Source: Mesorhizobium onobrychidis (GTDB taxonomy: Bacteria > Pseudomonadota > Alphaproteobacteria > Rhizobiales > Rhizobiaceae). From it: a stretch of DNA of 64,000 nucleotides. The stretch's first letter is position 1. The number at the start of each line of letters is the position of its first letter. The notes under the pieces are model-generated. The model saw nothing but the letters and a program-made list of their open reading frames with translations. It had not been told where the DNA came from and made no database searches. Position numbers and translations under genes: made by a program. Shown here in pieces: positions 25,239 to 34,014 of the stretch. The DNA lies in the NCBI RefSeq assembly GCF_024707545.1, contig NZ_CP062229.1:2399501-2463500 (forward strand). Direction: 5' to 3'.

Positions 25239-26279
25239 GTGTCGAACTATCCGCTTTCCTACAAATTGTCTTGGCTGCCGCGTTTCCTGAAGCCGACGCT
25301 TGGCGGCGACGCCCGTGGTTTTGCACCGGCGGCAGGAACGATGATTGAGCCGCCGCCGGAGCGGACGGTGCGGCTCGCCTTTGTCGGCGATATCTCGGCG
25401 GTGGCCAATCGCAGTGCGCCGCAATGCGACCCGGCGATCGCCACGTTGCTCGGCTCCGCCGATCTGGTGGTCGGCAATTGCGAAAGCCCGGTGGTGGAGC
25501 GACCGAGCGCGGCGATGGGCACGAAGCTTGGCACCCGTCATGCCATGACCGAGCGGTTTCTTGCCGAGACGCTGGCGGCCGTCGGCATCTCGCGCGAGAA
25601 ACTGGTGCTATCGCTCGCCAACAATCATGTGCTCGATCAAGGCGTCGAGGGTTTCGACGAGACCGTGGCGGCGCTGAACCGTCTCGGCATCCGCAGCATC
25701 GGTACCGCCGCCGACGGTCCGGTCCAGCGCCTTGCTGTCGGGCCGCTGACAATAGGCTTTGCCGCTTTCACGCTGTGGCGCAATGCCGGCGCGGCTGCCT
25801 TCGCGGGCCGTGTGTCGATGCAAGGCGACCTGGCACGATGGCCGCGCGGCGGCGCCGTCGACCTCACCTGTGCCGTGCCACATTGGGATTGGGAATTCCG
25901 GCATTTTCCACAGGCTGAAACGCGGGCACTGGCACGGCATTTGGCCGCGCAAGGCGTCGGGCTGATCGCCGGCCACCATGCCCATGTCGTGCAGCCGGTG
26001 GAGCGGATCGGCAAGGCGCTCGTCGCCTATGGGCTCGGCGATTTTCTTGGCACCGCCTTTGCGCGCCAGCCGTGGCCCGGCCGCATCGGGGGCATCCTGA
26101 CCGCCGATATCAGCGCCGACGCCGGCACGCGTGGCGCTATCGCCGCCTACCGGCTGCATGCCTTCATGCGGCTGCGCGCCGGCGACCATGAGCGGCTGGT
26201 TCCCATTGAGACGCTGGAGGGCGCATTAAGGCAAAAGGTTACGGCCCGTTTCGTTGCGGTTTTTGATAACCGGAATTGA
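25239..26279 (+). CDS. CapA family protein
   Basis: The 346-residue protein belongs to the CapA (poly-gamma-glutamate synthesis, metallophosphatase-like) family. Blocks are VRLAFVGDISAVANRS (with D at the metal site), ADLVVGNCESPVVERP, LSLANNHVLDQGVEGFDETV, and LIAGHHAHVVQPVERIGKALVAYGLGDF. The pattern N-C-E and N-N-H then H-x-H matches calcineurin-like phosphoesterase ligands. In capsule systems CapA helps anchor or export poly-glutamate, but lone homologues have unknown substrates. The GTG at 25239 is the first usable start and has only a weak ribosome binding site. Confidence 0.86.
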   Translation: MSNYPLSYKLSWLPRFLKPTLGGDARGFAPAAGTMIEPPPERTVRLAFVGDISAVANRSAPQCDPAIATLLGSADLVVGNCESPVVERPSAAMGTKLGTRHAMTERFLAETLAAVGISREKLVLSLANNHVLDQGVEGFDETVAALNRLGIRSIGTAADGPVQRLAVGPLTIGFAAFTLWRNAGAAAFAGRVSMQGDLARWPRGGAVDLTCAVPHWDWEFRHFPQAETRALARHLAAQGVGLIAGHHAHVVQPVERIGKALVAYGLGDFLGTAFARQPWPGRIGGILTADISADAGTRGAIAAYRLHAFMRLRAGDHERLVPIETLEGALRQKVTARFVAVFDNRN

Positions 26280-26405
26280 TGGCCACAGTTGACTGGTGGC
26301 TCGGATAAATCGTGTGGGCTCACCACCATCCCAACGCTGTAGTCGCGCGACTTTCCGCAAAATCGGCTATTGTCCGAGCTGGGTGTTCGGTCTTTCGACG
26401 GTGGG

Positions 26406-27383
26406 ATGGCGATGGAAGCAGCGGATTTCATGCCTGATGAAACTGACATCGCCGTCATCAAGAGGAATCTCGCGGCCTATGAGGCCGAAAGGGCTTCGGC
26501 CTACCGGCAAGTCCGTTGGCGGGTGCCGCTGTTCATCGGACCGGTGCTGTTGTTCGTGGCGCTTGTCGCATGGCTTTTCAATATGATCGCCGATCCATAC
26601 GAGCGATGGTTTTCGACGCCGCATGTGTTCCTCTATGTCGTCGGGTTCGTGGCGGCGATCCTGCTCTATTTCCAGGCGATCAAGCCGACGAGCACGTTGC
26701 AGCACTCGTTCCGCAAGGCGCTGCTGCCGATCATCTTCGGCTTTATCAGGGATATGCGCTACGAGCATGAGGTGACGCCGAATTCGTTCGACCGGCTGCC
26801 GCGCGAGACGATCGGCACGTTCAACAACAAGCGCTTTGACGACATCGTGTCCGGCCGCTACGAGGGATTTCCGTTCGAGCTTTACGAAGCCGATCTCCGG
26901 CAAGGCACCGGCAAGAGCGAAACGATAGCATTCAAGGGGATCGTCGTCGCCTTCGAGACGATCGTGCCGTTCCCCGGCATATTGGTGGCGGCCCGCCGGA
27001 CTGACATGGCCGTCGGGTTCTTCCGCGGCATGTTCGCCAGCAAGATGCAGGAATTGTCATGCGGCGTGCCTGAGCTTGACGCCGCTTACGACTTCCGCAC
27101 CGACAATGTCGAGGCGGCGCAGCCGCTGGTGAGCGGCCGGCTGGCGCAGGCACTGACATGGCTCAGCGAGACATGGCCTGATGATCCGGCGCGGGTTGCG
27201 CTCAATGGCAGCGACGGTTTTCTGCTGTTGCCGCAGACGAAGGATTTTTTCGAGCTGCCTGATATCTCGGTGCCGCTCGACTACGCCAAGCATGTCGCGC
27301 CGATGATATCAGACATGGGCGCGATGCTGGCGACGGCGGCCCTGGTGCGCAAGGTCGGCGCAAGGGACGAGGCGGCGGGTTAG
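26406..27383 (+). CDS. DUF3137 membrane protein
   Basis: The 325-residue protein has an N-terminal cytoplasmic helix, two transmembrane segments (about 41-60 and 73-90), and a large soluble domain with the DUF3137 motifs IIFGFIRDMRYEH, then FDDIVSGRYEGFPFELYEAD and FKGIVVAFETIVPF. The ATG at 26406 with GGTGGG upstream is preferred over the TTG-initiated frame from 26370. Function is unknown. Its stop codon overlaps the stop of the convergent gene at 27380. Confidence 0.82.
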   Translation: MAMEAADFMPDETDIAVIKRNLAAYEAERASAYRQVRWRVPLFIGPVLLFVALVAWLFNMIADPYERWFSTPHVFLYVVGFVAAILLYFQAIKPTSTLQHSFRKALLPIIFGFIRDMRYEHEVTPNSFDRLPRETIGTFNNKRFDDIVSGRYEGFPFELYEADLRQGTGKSETIAFKGIVVAFETIVPFPGILVAARRTDMAVGFFRGMFASKMQELSCGVPELDAAYDFRTDNVEAAQPLVSGRLAQALTWLSETWPDDPARVALNGSDGFLLLPQTKDFFELPDISVPLDYAKHVAPMISDMGAMLATAALVRKVGARDEAAG

Positions 27384-27889
27384 CCGCTGGGCATCTTGGC
27401 CGCCAGCCAGTTCGCCGACCGCTTCGCCATGCCGATGGTCGCGGATGCGGCGCGGCCAAGGTCGGTCTTGACGACGGCGTAACCGTTCTTTGTGCGATAC
27501 AGCACCGAGCGTCCGCCATCGACCACAGAGTCATAGGCAACCGGTGTGGCAGCTTCTGTTTCCGTCGCCGTTGCCTGCGATCCGACAGCAACACTCGGCC
27601 GATGGCTCAATTCCGAGGGGAGCGGGTCGGTGGCTGTCTGCGCTGCCGTCGTCAACTCGGGCATTGAGGCCGTCGCGGCAAGCTGCGACGACGGCGATTG
27701 CGTCGTACGACATATGCCTGAGACAAGCGGATAGTTGAAATTGCGCGCGTGCAACGTCTGGCTTTTCATCGCCGCTTCGCAATCGGCGATGGTCGACCAC
27801 TTGGCCGGCGTCTCGCCGATATATTCGCAAAGCCTGGCATCGCAGTCGCAGCCGACGATGGTCATGGCGACAAGGGCGGTCTTGATCAC
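27380..27889 (-). CDS. Hypothetical exported or lipoprotein
   Basis: The 169-residue protein starts MIKTALVAMTIVGCDCDARL, where IVGC could be a lipobox. A Cys-containing N-terminal domain (CEYIGETPAKWSTIADCEAAM) is followed by a Ser/Thr/Ala-rich linker and a C-terminal YAVVKTDLGRAASATIGMAK segment. I do not recognise a family. Convergent overlap with the DUF3137 gene is four bases. Four cysteines in the first 60 residues suggest disulfides in the periplasm. Confidence 0.6.
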   Translation of the reverse strand: MIKTALVAMTIVGCDCDARLCEYIGETPAKWSTIADCEAAMKSQTLHARNFNYPLVSGICRTTQSPSSQLAATASMPELTTAAQTATDPLPSELSHRPSVAVGSQATATETEAATPVAYDSVVDGGRSVLYRTKNGYAVVKTDLGRAASATIGMAKRSANWLAAKMPSG

Positions 27890-28840
27890 GGTCTTGTCCC
27901 TTCGAGTTGCTTGAAAAATACCGCTGAGGTCCTTCGCGTGACCGAACAGGATGCGCGACGCTCAAGCATCGTCAATCACCGTGGAACAAGGCGGGATTTG
28001 GCCGCGATTGTGGAATGAGCGTGACGGGTACGCCACGGAACCTTTCACCATCGCTGACTGTGGCCGAAAGGTCTCACCAATCGTAGATGTGTTTCGACTT
28101 GACGTCTGCTGCAAAGCTTCTGAATCAACGTCAGGATGTTTCCCTCCAGGGCGATCGCAGTCGGTTCGATGCGCGTGAGCCAGGCGGTCAAATCGCGAGA
28201 GAAGCCCAAACGACAGTCGGCGCCGGGATTTCTCCCAGCGCCTCCCTGTCAGATCAGGACACGGTCGCGGCAGCAACTTCCGTAAAAGACGTCGCGCCAT
28301 GCCGGCCTTGATGTTGACGGCCCTGCCAGCCACCGCCCGAGGGCAGCGTCCGTTCGGGACCTCGCCAGTCTCCACCCTTGCGAGCTTCGTCCAGCGCGCC
28401 ATCGAAGGTTTTGCCGTCCTTCATGGCAGCATCGGTCCGCCGTAGGCGTTCGCACGCTTTCCGCGGCCCCGTAGGTCTCGGCATCCCTCCTCAAATCAGG
28501 CAAGCCTGCTTTCGTTCGGGGCCGTACGGGCCTCAGGAAATCCGCCGTTTCGCTTTGCCTTTCGACTTGGCGATCGGTAGCCGCCTGAGATGGGTTAAAT
28601 ATACGGGGGATAAGCGTTTGGCGAAACAGGCGCGAGCCTGTGGATAGCGGGATTATCGGGGACCGACCTCGGCGGCGGAGCGTTTTTCTGGACGAGATGC
28701 AAGGGGGCGGAACACGCCTCATCTGCGGCGAGCAGCAAGATCGAACATTCGGCCCTTGCCCCACAGAGCGGCGCGGGCTTCAATGCCGGCAAAGGATTTT
28801 AGGACAGCAATGTCGTTGCCGTCCTTTGGGGAGGGCGTTC
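27890..28840. other. Long intergenic region, 950 bases
   Basis: No frame gives a protein I can support. Longer minus-strand frames (27962-28402 and 28249-28764) are Arg/Pro-rich and lack ribosome binding sites. There is no clear insertion sequence, tRNA or terminator. The last 100 bases hold the GGGGAGGG ribosome binding site of the lipid kinase gene. Confidence 0.5.
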
Positions 28841-29779
28841 TTGAAGGTCGGGGTGGTTCTCAATCCGATTGCCGGTGGTGGCCGGCTCAGACGAAATTGG
28901 CCTGAGGTCAGTGCTTCGCTCAGGAAACATTTCGGCGATTTCGAGCTGCGCGAAACGCAGGCGACCGGCGACGCCGAACGGCTGGCGCTCGTCCTTGCCG
29001 CGAGCGGCTTCGACCTGGTGATCGCGGCGGGCGGCGACGGCACCGCCAGCGAAGTGGCCGACGGGCTGCTGCAGGCGTTTGCAGAAAGCGGCCGGACGGC
29101 CGAGCTCGGCCTGCTGCCTTGCGGCGCCGGCATCGATTTCGCCCGCGGGCTCGGTCTTTCGGACGAGGTCGATTTGACGCTGAAGCGCATCGCCCAGGCC
29201 AAGGCTCGCAGGGTCGATGCGGGCCGCATCTCCTATGTTGATGACCATGGCGCGCTGGCCAGCCGTCATTTCGTCAACATTGCCAGCCTCGGTCTTTCGG
29301 GCGCTACCGACCGCGCGGTCAACGCCGACAAGCGCAAGGGCAAGGTGTCGGCCAAGGCGCTGTTCTACTGGCGCACCGTGTGGGAATTCATGCGCTACCG
29401 GTTCCAGGACGTTGTGATCACCGTCGATGACGGCGTCCCGGTCGAGGCACGCGTGGCGCTGGTGGCGGTGGCCAACGGAAAATTCTTCGGCGGCGGCATG
29501 ATGATCGCGCCGGATGCCGAACTGGACGACGGGCAGTTCGACATCGTCATCCTGCGGGCGGCGGGCAAGTTGAAACTGATCTGGGATATCCGTCTGCTCT
29601 ATGGCGGGCGGCATCGCAACCATCCGGCAATCACCATTTTGCGCGGCAAGAAAGTGGTTGTCGAACCGTTGGGCGATGTGCAGAAGAACGGCGCGCTGGT
29701 CGACGTAGACGGTGAATCGCCGGGGCGCATACCGGCGACCTTCGAGATCCTGCCGGGCGCGCTTACGCTGAGGTATTGA
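28841..29779 (+). CDS. Diacylglycerol/lipid kinase family protein
   Basis: The 312-residue protein matches the DagK/YegS family: KVGVVLNPIAGGGRLR at the N-terminus, AAGGDGTASEVADGLL with the catalytic GGDGT motif, LGLLPCGAGIDFARGL, and the C-terminal ANGKFFGGGMMIAPDA then DDGQFDIVILR. It likely phosphorylates a lipid such as diacylglycerol or a sphingoid base. A TTG start at 28841 is chosen because GGGGAGGG lies a few bases upstream and the extended frame to 28640 is not family-like. Confidence 0.85.
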   Translation: MKVGVVLNPIAGGGRLRRNWPEVSASLRKHFGDFELRETQATGDAERLALVLAASGFDLVIAAGGDGTASEVADGLLQAFAESGRTAELGLLPCGAGIDFARGLGLSDEVDLTLKRIAQAKARRVDAGRISYVDDHGALASRHFVNIASLGLSGATDRAVNADKRKGKVSAKALFYWRTVWEFMRYRFQDVVITVDDGVPVEARVALVAVANGKFFGGGMMIAPDAELDDGQFDIVILRAAGKLKLIWDIRLLYGGRHRNHPAITILRGKKVVVEPLGDVQKNGALVDVDGESPGRIPATFEILPGALTLRY

Positions 29780-29870
29780 ATCAACGCGCTGAGAGACTGA
29801 TTCAGGTCGTTGCGGGCGTGATTTCGGCGATCCAGTCAATGTACTGAAATCGCGTGACAATTACCTGATG

Positions 29871-30794
29871 TCAGACGTCGAGCTTGGCGGGGAAACCAGG
29901 CGCACGAAGGTCGGTCCCGACCGCATCTTCCAGAAGCTTGACGATCATGGTCGACCAGGCGCTGCCGCCATAGGTGTTCTTGCCTTGTTCGAATATGGCG
30001 TTGACGCGCGAGGCGAGTTCGAGCGGCACGCCGAATTTCTCGGCCATGCCCAGTGCGAAGCCCAGGTCTTTCAATGCGAGGTCCATGGTGAAACCGATGT
30101 CGTAGGAGCCGTTCAGCACCAGCTGACTCTCGGTCTCGTGGACGAAGCTGTTGCCGGACGAGGCTGATATGGCGTGGTAGGACTGGGCAAGATCCAGCCC
30201 GCCCTTCCTGGCCAGCATGAGCGCTTCGCCGGCGGCGATAAGATGGATGAAGGCCAGCATGTTAGTGATGACCTTGATCACCGCCGCCGAACCGATCGGC
30301 CCCATCAGGAAAGACTTTGCGCACATCGCCTCGATGGCCGGACGGTGGCGCTTATAGAGTGCCGGATCGCCGCCGACCAGTGCCGTGATCTTGCCGACGG
30401 CCGCCAGATGCACGCCGCCAGTAACTGGACATTCGAGCGTCTCGACGCCGCTTGCCGAAGCCAGGAATGCAAGGCGCACAATCTCGTCTTGGCCATTGGT
30501 CGACATCTCGATCCAGCTTCCGCCCTTGGGCAGGCCTTCGAGCAATCCGCCGGGACCGGCCAGCACGGCCTCGCTGATATCAGGCGACGGCAGGCATGTG
30601 ATGGCGTTGCCGGCCAGGGCGGCTGCCTCGGCTGGGCTCTTTGCGGCGGTCGCGCCGAGTGTCAACAGGCGCTCGACAGCCGCGGGATCGCGGTCGAAGA
30701 CGGTGATGGTGAAACCATTGCGGATCAGGCTGGCGGCGAGGTGACCGCCGAGATGGCCAAGGCCGATGAAGGCGTAACGCTCGCGCGCGCTCAC
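29871..30794 (-). CDS. NAD(P)-dependent 3-hydroxyisobutyrate dehydrogenase family oxidoreductase
   Basis: The 307-residue beta-hydroxyacid dehydrogenase has the Rossmann motif FIGLGHLGGHLA at the N-terminus, the substrate-binding ECPVTGGVHLAAVG, and the catalytic Lys in KVITNMLAFIHLIAAGEAL. These enzymes oxidise 3-hydroxy acids, sugar acids or related compounds. It overlaps the following enolase-superfamily gene by four bases (30791-30794), and that gene overlaps the GMC oxidoreductase, so the three form an operon for catabolism of a sugar or polyol derivative. Exact substrate unknown. Confidence 0.87.
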   Translation of the reverse strand: MSARERYAFIGLGHLGGHLAASLIRNGFTITVFDRDPAAVERLLTLGATAAKSPAEAAALAGNAITCLPSPDISEAVLAGPGGLLEGLPKGGSWIEMSTNGQDEIVRLAFLASASGVETLECPVTGGVHLAAVGKITALVGGDPALYKRHRPAIEAMCAKSFLMGPIGSAAVIKVITNMLAFIHLIAAGEALMLARKGGLDLAQSYHAISASSGNSFVHETESQLVLNGSYDIGFTMDLALKDLGFALGMAEKFGVPLELASRVNAIFEQGKNTYGGSAWSTMIVKLLEDAVGTDLRAPGFPAKLDV

Positions 30795-32002
30795 GGCATC
30801 AACGGCGTCTGCATCATCTGCAAATGCAGGTCCGCGCCGGCCCAGGGGTGCGCCTCGCAGACGGCTTCATCGAGCTCGACGCCAAGGCCCGGTTCCTTCG
30901 ACGGAATGACGTTGCCGTCCTGCCATTCGATCTTCTTCTTCAGCAGCTTTTCGTGAAAACCGTCCCACTGCTTCAGCGATTCCAGGATGAGGAAGTTGGG
31001 CAAGGTCACGGCGAGCTGGATGTTGGCCGCACCGACGATCGGCCCGCAATAGCAGTGCGGGGCGATCTGGATGTGATAGGCCTCGGCCATCGCGGCGATC
31101 TTCTTGGTTTCAAGAATGCCGCCGGAGCGGCCGAGATCCGGCTGCAAAATGGTCGCGGCGCGGTTCTCGATGACACGGGCGAATTCGAACTTGGTCGTCA
31201 GCCGTTCGCCGGTGGCGATCGGGATCGACGTGCCGTGCGCCACCTGTGCCATCACTTCCGGCATGTCGGGCGGCACCGGCTCCTCGAACCACAGCGGGTC
31301 GTAAGGCTCGATCGCGCGGGCCATGCGCAGCGCGCCCGACGCAGTGAACTGGCCGTGCGTGCCGAACAGGATGTCTGCCCTTGTGCCGACCGCCTCGCGG
31401 ATCGCCTTGACCATGCGGGCGGAGAGATCGATGTCGACGAGGCGCGGCTGATGGCCGTCAAAGGCAGTGTAGGGGCCGGCCGGGTCGAGCTTGACGGCAT
31501 TAAAACCCTGCTCGACATATTCGAGCGCGCATTCGGCCGCCAGATCGGGGTCGTTGTAGACATTCTTGCCGCGCGCGTCCTCCGAATGGACGCTGCCGGT
31601 GTGCGGGTAAAGGTAGGTATAGGAACGCAGCGTTTCGTGCACCTGGCCGCCGAGCAGCTTATAGACCGGCTTGTCGGCCTCCTTGCCGATGATGTCCCAG
31701 CAGGCGATTTCGAGCGCCGAGAAACAGCCCATGCCGGAAACGTCCGGGCGCTGGGTGAAGCCGGACGAATAGGCGCGACGGAAGAAATTCTCGATGTCGT
31801 GCGGGTCGCGGCCGACGAGGTAGCGCTCGGCCATGTCCTCGACCATTCTTGCGGTGACGTGGGCCGAGAAGGTGGCATTGTAGGCCTCGCCGTAGCCGAC
31901 CACGCCGCCATCGGTGGTGAGTTTGACGAAGATGAAATACTTGCCGCCGATGCCGGGCGGCGGATTGCCGACAACCCAGGTCTTGACGTCGGTGATTTTC
32001 AT
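30791..32002 (-). CDS. Mandelate racemase/muconate lactonizing enzyme family protein
   Basis: The 403-residue enolase-superfamily protein has the capping domain (YFIFVKLTTDGGVVGYGE, residues 22-39), then a TIM-barrel with Lys171 in VKLDPAG, Glu240/Glu241 in WFEEPVPPD and Glu266 in IATGERL. The first metal-ligand position, usually Asp, reads ILFGTHGQFT (211-220) without an Asp, which is unusual but is shared by a subgroup I recall. Sugar-acid dehydratase is the best guess. GGAGGATC precedes the ATG at 32002. It is coupled to the dehydrogenase downstream and the GMC enzyme upstream. Confidence 0.88.
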   Translation of the reverse strand: MKITDVKTWVVGNPPPGIGGKYFIFVKLTTDGGVVGYGEAYNATFSAHVTARMVEDMAERYLVGRDPHDIENFFRRAYSSGFTQRPDVSGMGCFSALEIACWDIIGKEADKPVYKLLGGQVHETLRSYTYLYPHTGSVHSEDARGKNVYNDPDLAAECALEYVEQGFNAVKLDPAGPYTAFDGHQPRLVDIDLSARMVKAIREAVGTRADILFGTHGQFTASGALRMARAIEPYDPLWFEEPVPPDMPEVMAQVAHGTSIPIATGERLTTKFEFARVIENRAATILQPDLGRSGGILETKKIAAMAEAYHIQIAPHCYCGPIVGAANIQLAVTLPNFLILESLKQWDGFHEKLLKKKIEWQDGNVIPSKEPGLGVELDEAVCEAHPWAGADLHLQMMQTPLMP

Positions 32003-33615
32003 TTTTGATCCTCCAGAACCAGTTCTGCGCCCTTCCATCCGGTCATGATCGAGGCGGCGTTGGTGTTGCCGGTGATGTTGTCGGGAAAGATCGACGCGTC
32101 GATGACGCGCAAGCCGGCGAGGCCGTGAACTGTCAGGCGCGGGTCGACAACGGCGCGCGCAGCGTCCGGTCCCATGCGGCATGTCGAGACCGGGTGGTAG
32201 ACGGTGCCCGAACGTTTCCTGAAATCCTGAATGAGATCCGCGTCCGAGGTGATTGACGGGCCCGGCAAGACCTCTTCCTCGATGATCTCGGCCATCGCCG
32301 GCATGGCGGCGATCTTCCGGATGAACTTCACCGCCGCCAGCATTTCGGCGACGTCCGCCTCGGTCGAAAAGGCATTGGCGACGATCTTCGGATAATCGCG
32401 CGGATTGGCGGAGCGGATCATGATCTCACCACGGCTCGACGGACGGCAGTTGGACAGGCCGATGGAAAAGCCCGGCCACGGATCTGGAGTCAGGATCGGG
32501 CGTTCTCCGCTCTTCGGAATGACGGTCGAGAACGCCTGGAAATAAAGCTGCATGTTGGGCCGTGAAAGAGCCGGGTCGGTGCGGAAAAAGCCGCCGGCAT
32601 TGTTCATCGACAGCGACAACGGGCCGGAGCGCAAGAGGACATATTGCATGCCGACCATGAGCTTGCCCCACCACGGGCGCAGAATCTGGTTGAGCGTCGG
32701 CAGCCGACCCTTGAAGGTGTAGTTGATGCCGACATGGTCCTGCAGGTTCGCCCCGACATTCTCATTGGCGTGGACGACGGGAATGCCGAGCGCGCCAAGG
32801 AGCGCCGAGGGACCGATGCCGGAAAGCTGCAGCAATTGAGGCGAGTTGATCGAGCCGCCCGACAGAATGATCTCGCGGCCGGCGCGGGCAGTCTTCGTCT
32901 CACCATTTTGGAGATACTCGATACCAACGGCGCGCTTGCCCTCAAACAGGATCCTGGTCGCCAGCGCATTCATCTCGACACGGACGTTTTTGCGCTTCAT
33001 CGCCGGGCGCAGGAAGGCGCGAGCGGCCGACATGCGGCGGCCGTTTTTGGTGGTGATCTGGTAGATGCCGACGCCTTCCTGGGAGGCACCGTTGAAATCC
33101 GGTTTGAAGGGCAGGCCGGCCTGGTTGGCGGCTGCGAGATAACGCTTGGTCAGCGGGTGGACTGCGGTCGAGCAGTCGGTGATGTGCAGCGGGCCGCCAA
33201 CGCCACGCCATTGATCGGCGCCGGCCTGATTGTCTTCGATCGCCTTGAAGGCGGGCAGCAGGTCGTCGAAGGCCCAACCGGGATTGCCGGCCGCTGCCCA
33301 AGCGTCGAAACTCTCGCGCGCGCCCCTAATCCAGACCATGGCGTTGATCGAGCTCGAGCCGCCAAGCAGCTTGCCGCGCGGCCAATGGTCGACATTGCCG
33401 GCGAGGCCCGGGTCCGGCTCGGTCTTGTAGTTCCAGTTGACCGCCGGATCGAAGAAGGTCTTGCCGTAGCCGAGCGGCATCTGCACGTAGAAACGGCGGT
33501 CGGTGCCGCCGGCTTCGAGCACCAGAACCGAAAAGCGGCCCGTGGCCGAAAGTCTTTCGGCCGCAACCGAGCCGGCCGAGCCGGAGCCGACGATGATGAA
33601 ATCATAGGTCTGCAT
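31999..33615 (-). CDS. GMC family oxidoreductase
   Basis: The 538-residue flavoenzyme of the glucose-methanol-choline family begins with the FAD-binding motif DFIIVGSGSAGSVAAERL (about residues 5-22). Other family blocks are GKLLGGSSSINAMVWIRG, EIILSGGSINSPQLLQLSGI, and the catalytic YHPVSTCRMG near the C-terminus followed by NITGNTNAASI. Choline-dehydrogenase-like members oxidise alcohols or sugars. The stop overlaps the start of the enolase-superfamily gene by four bases, and the operon ends with the 3-hydroxyisobutyrate dehydrogenase family gene. Confidence 0.92.
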   Translation of the reverse strand: MQTYDFIIVGSGSAGSVAAERLSATGRFSVLVLEAGGTDRRFYVQMPLGYGKTFFDPAVNWNYKTEPDPGLAGNVDHWPRGKLLGGSSSINAMVWIRGARESFDAWAAAGNPGWAFDDLLPAFKAIEDNQAGADQWRGVGGPLHITDCSTAVHPLTKRYLAAANQAGLPFKPDFNGASQEGVGIYQITTKNGRRMSAARAFLRPAMKRKNVRVEMNALATRILFEGKRAVGIEYLQNGETKTARAGREIILSGGSINSPQLLQLSGIGPSALLGALGIPVVHANENVGANLQDHVGINYTFKGRLPTLNQILRPWWGKLMVGMQYVLLRSGPLSLSMNNAGGFFRTDPALSRPNMQLYFQAFSTVIPKSGERPILTPDPWPGFSIGLSNCRPSSRGEIMIRSANPRDYPKIVANAFSTEADVAEMLAAVKFIRKIAAMPAMAEIIEEEVLPGPSITSDADLIQDFRKRSGTVYHPVSTCRMGPDAARAVVDPRLTVHGLAGLRVIDASIFPDNITGNTNAASIMTGWKGAELVLEDQK

Positions 33616-34014
33616 GGTGACGCGAGCGGCTCCGGAATTCTGGTTCTAACCTAGACTTGGGCGCGGCGCCGCGTCGCCGCGCCTTCCGGCATGGCTTGTG
33701 AAAAAAGCGACGGCGGGACTCAGTTGAATTTCAGCTTACGACCATTGCGGACGCTCGTTCGCCCCGGCCGAATTCACGCCCTTGACCCTTTCGAGACCTT
33801 GCGAGGCCGTGTCTCCTTCCCAGAACTGGACATTAAGCGCAACCAGCGCTGATGACCCAGAGCCGTCATTGCTGTGCCCTACTGACAGGTCCGCAACGGG
33901 GCCAAAAGCTGTCCTTTTGAATGCCGCCATTGATGACTCTTTCGGGCCGGCTCACTGCTTAACGCATTGGCGCAAACGCACACCGAACGAAGCGGCGAAC
34001 AAGTCGGCTCTGGC
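33616..34014. other. Intergenic region with degenerate repeat fragments
   Basis: No gene is supported. It contains CGGACGCTCGTTCGC (about 33750-33764) and GCCGAATTCACGCCC, short phrases that recur in the accessory region (for example near 39115 and 44525) and look like old repeat remnants. Confidence 0.4.

Noticed and set aside
27962..28764. Minus-strand frames of 146 and 171 residues
   Set aside because: Arg/Pro-rich composition, no ribosome binding sites, no motif recognised.
28640..28840. Upstream extension of the lipid kinase
   Set aside because: Cys/Arg-rich and not family-like; the TTG at 28841 has GGGGAGGG upstream and begins the conserved KVGVVLNP.
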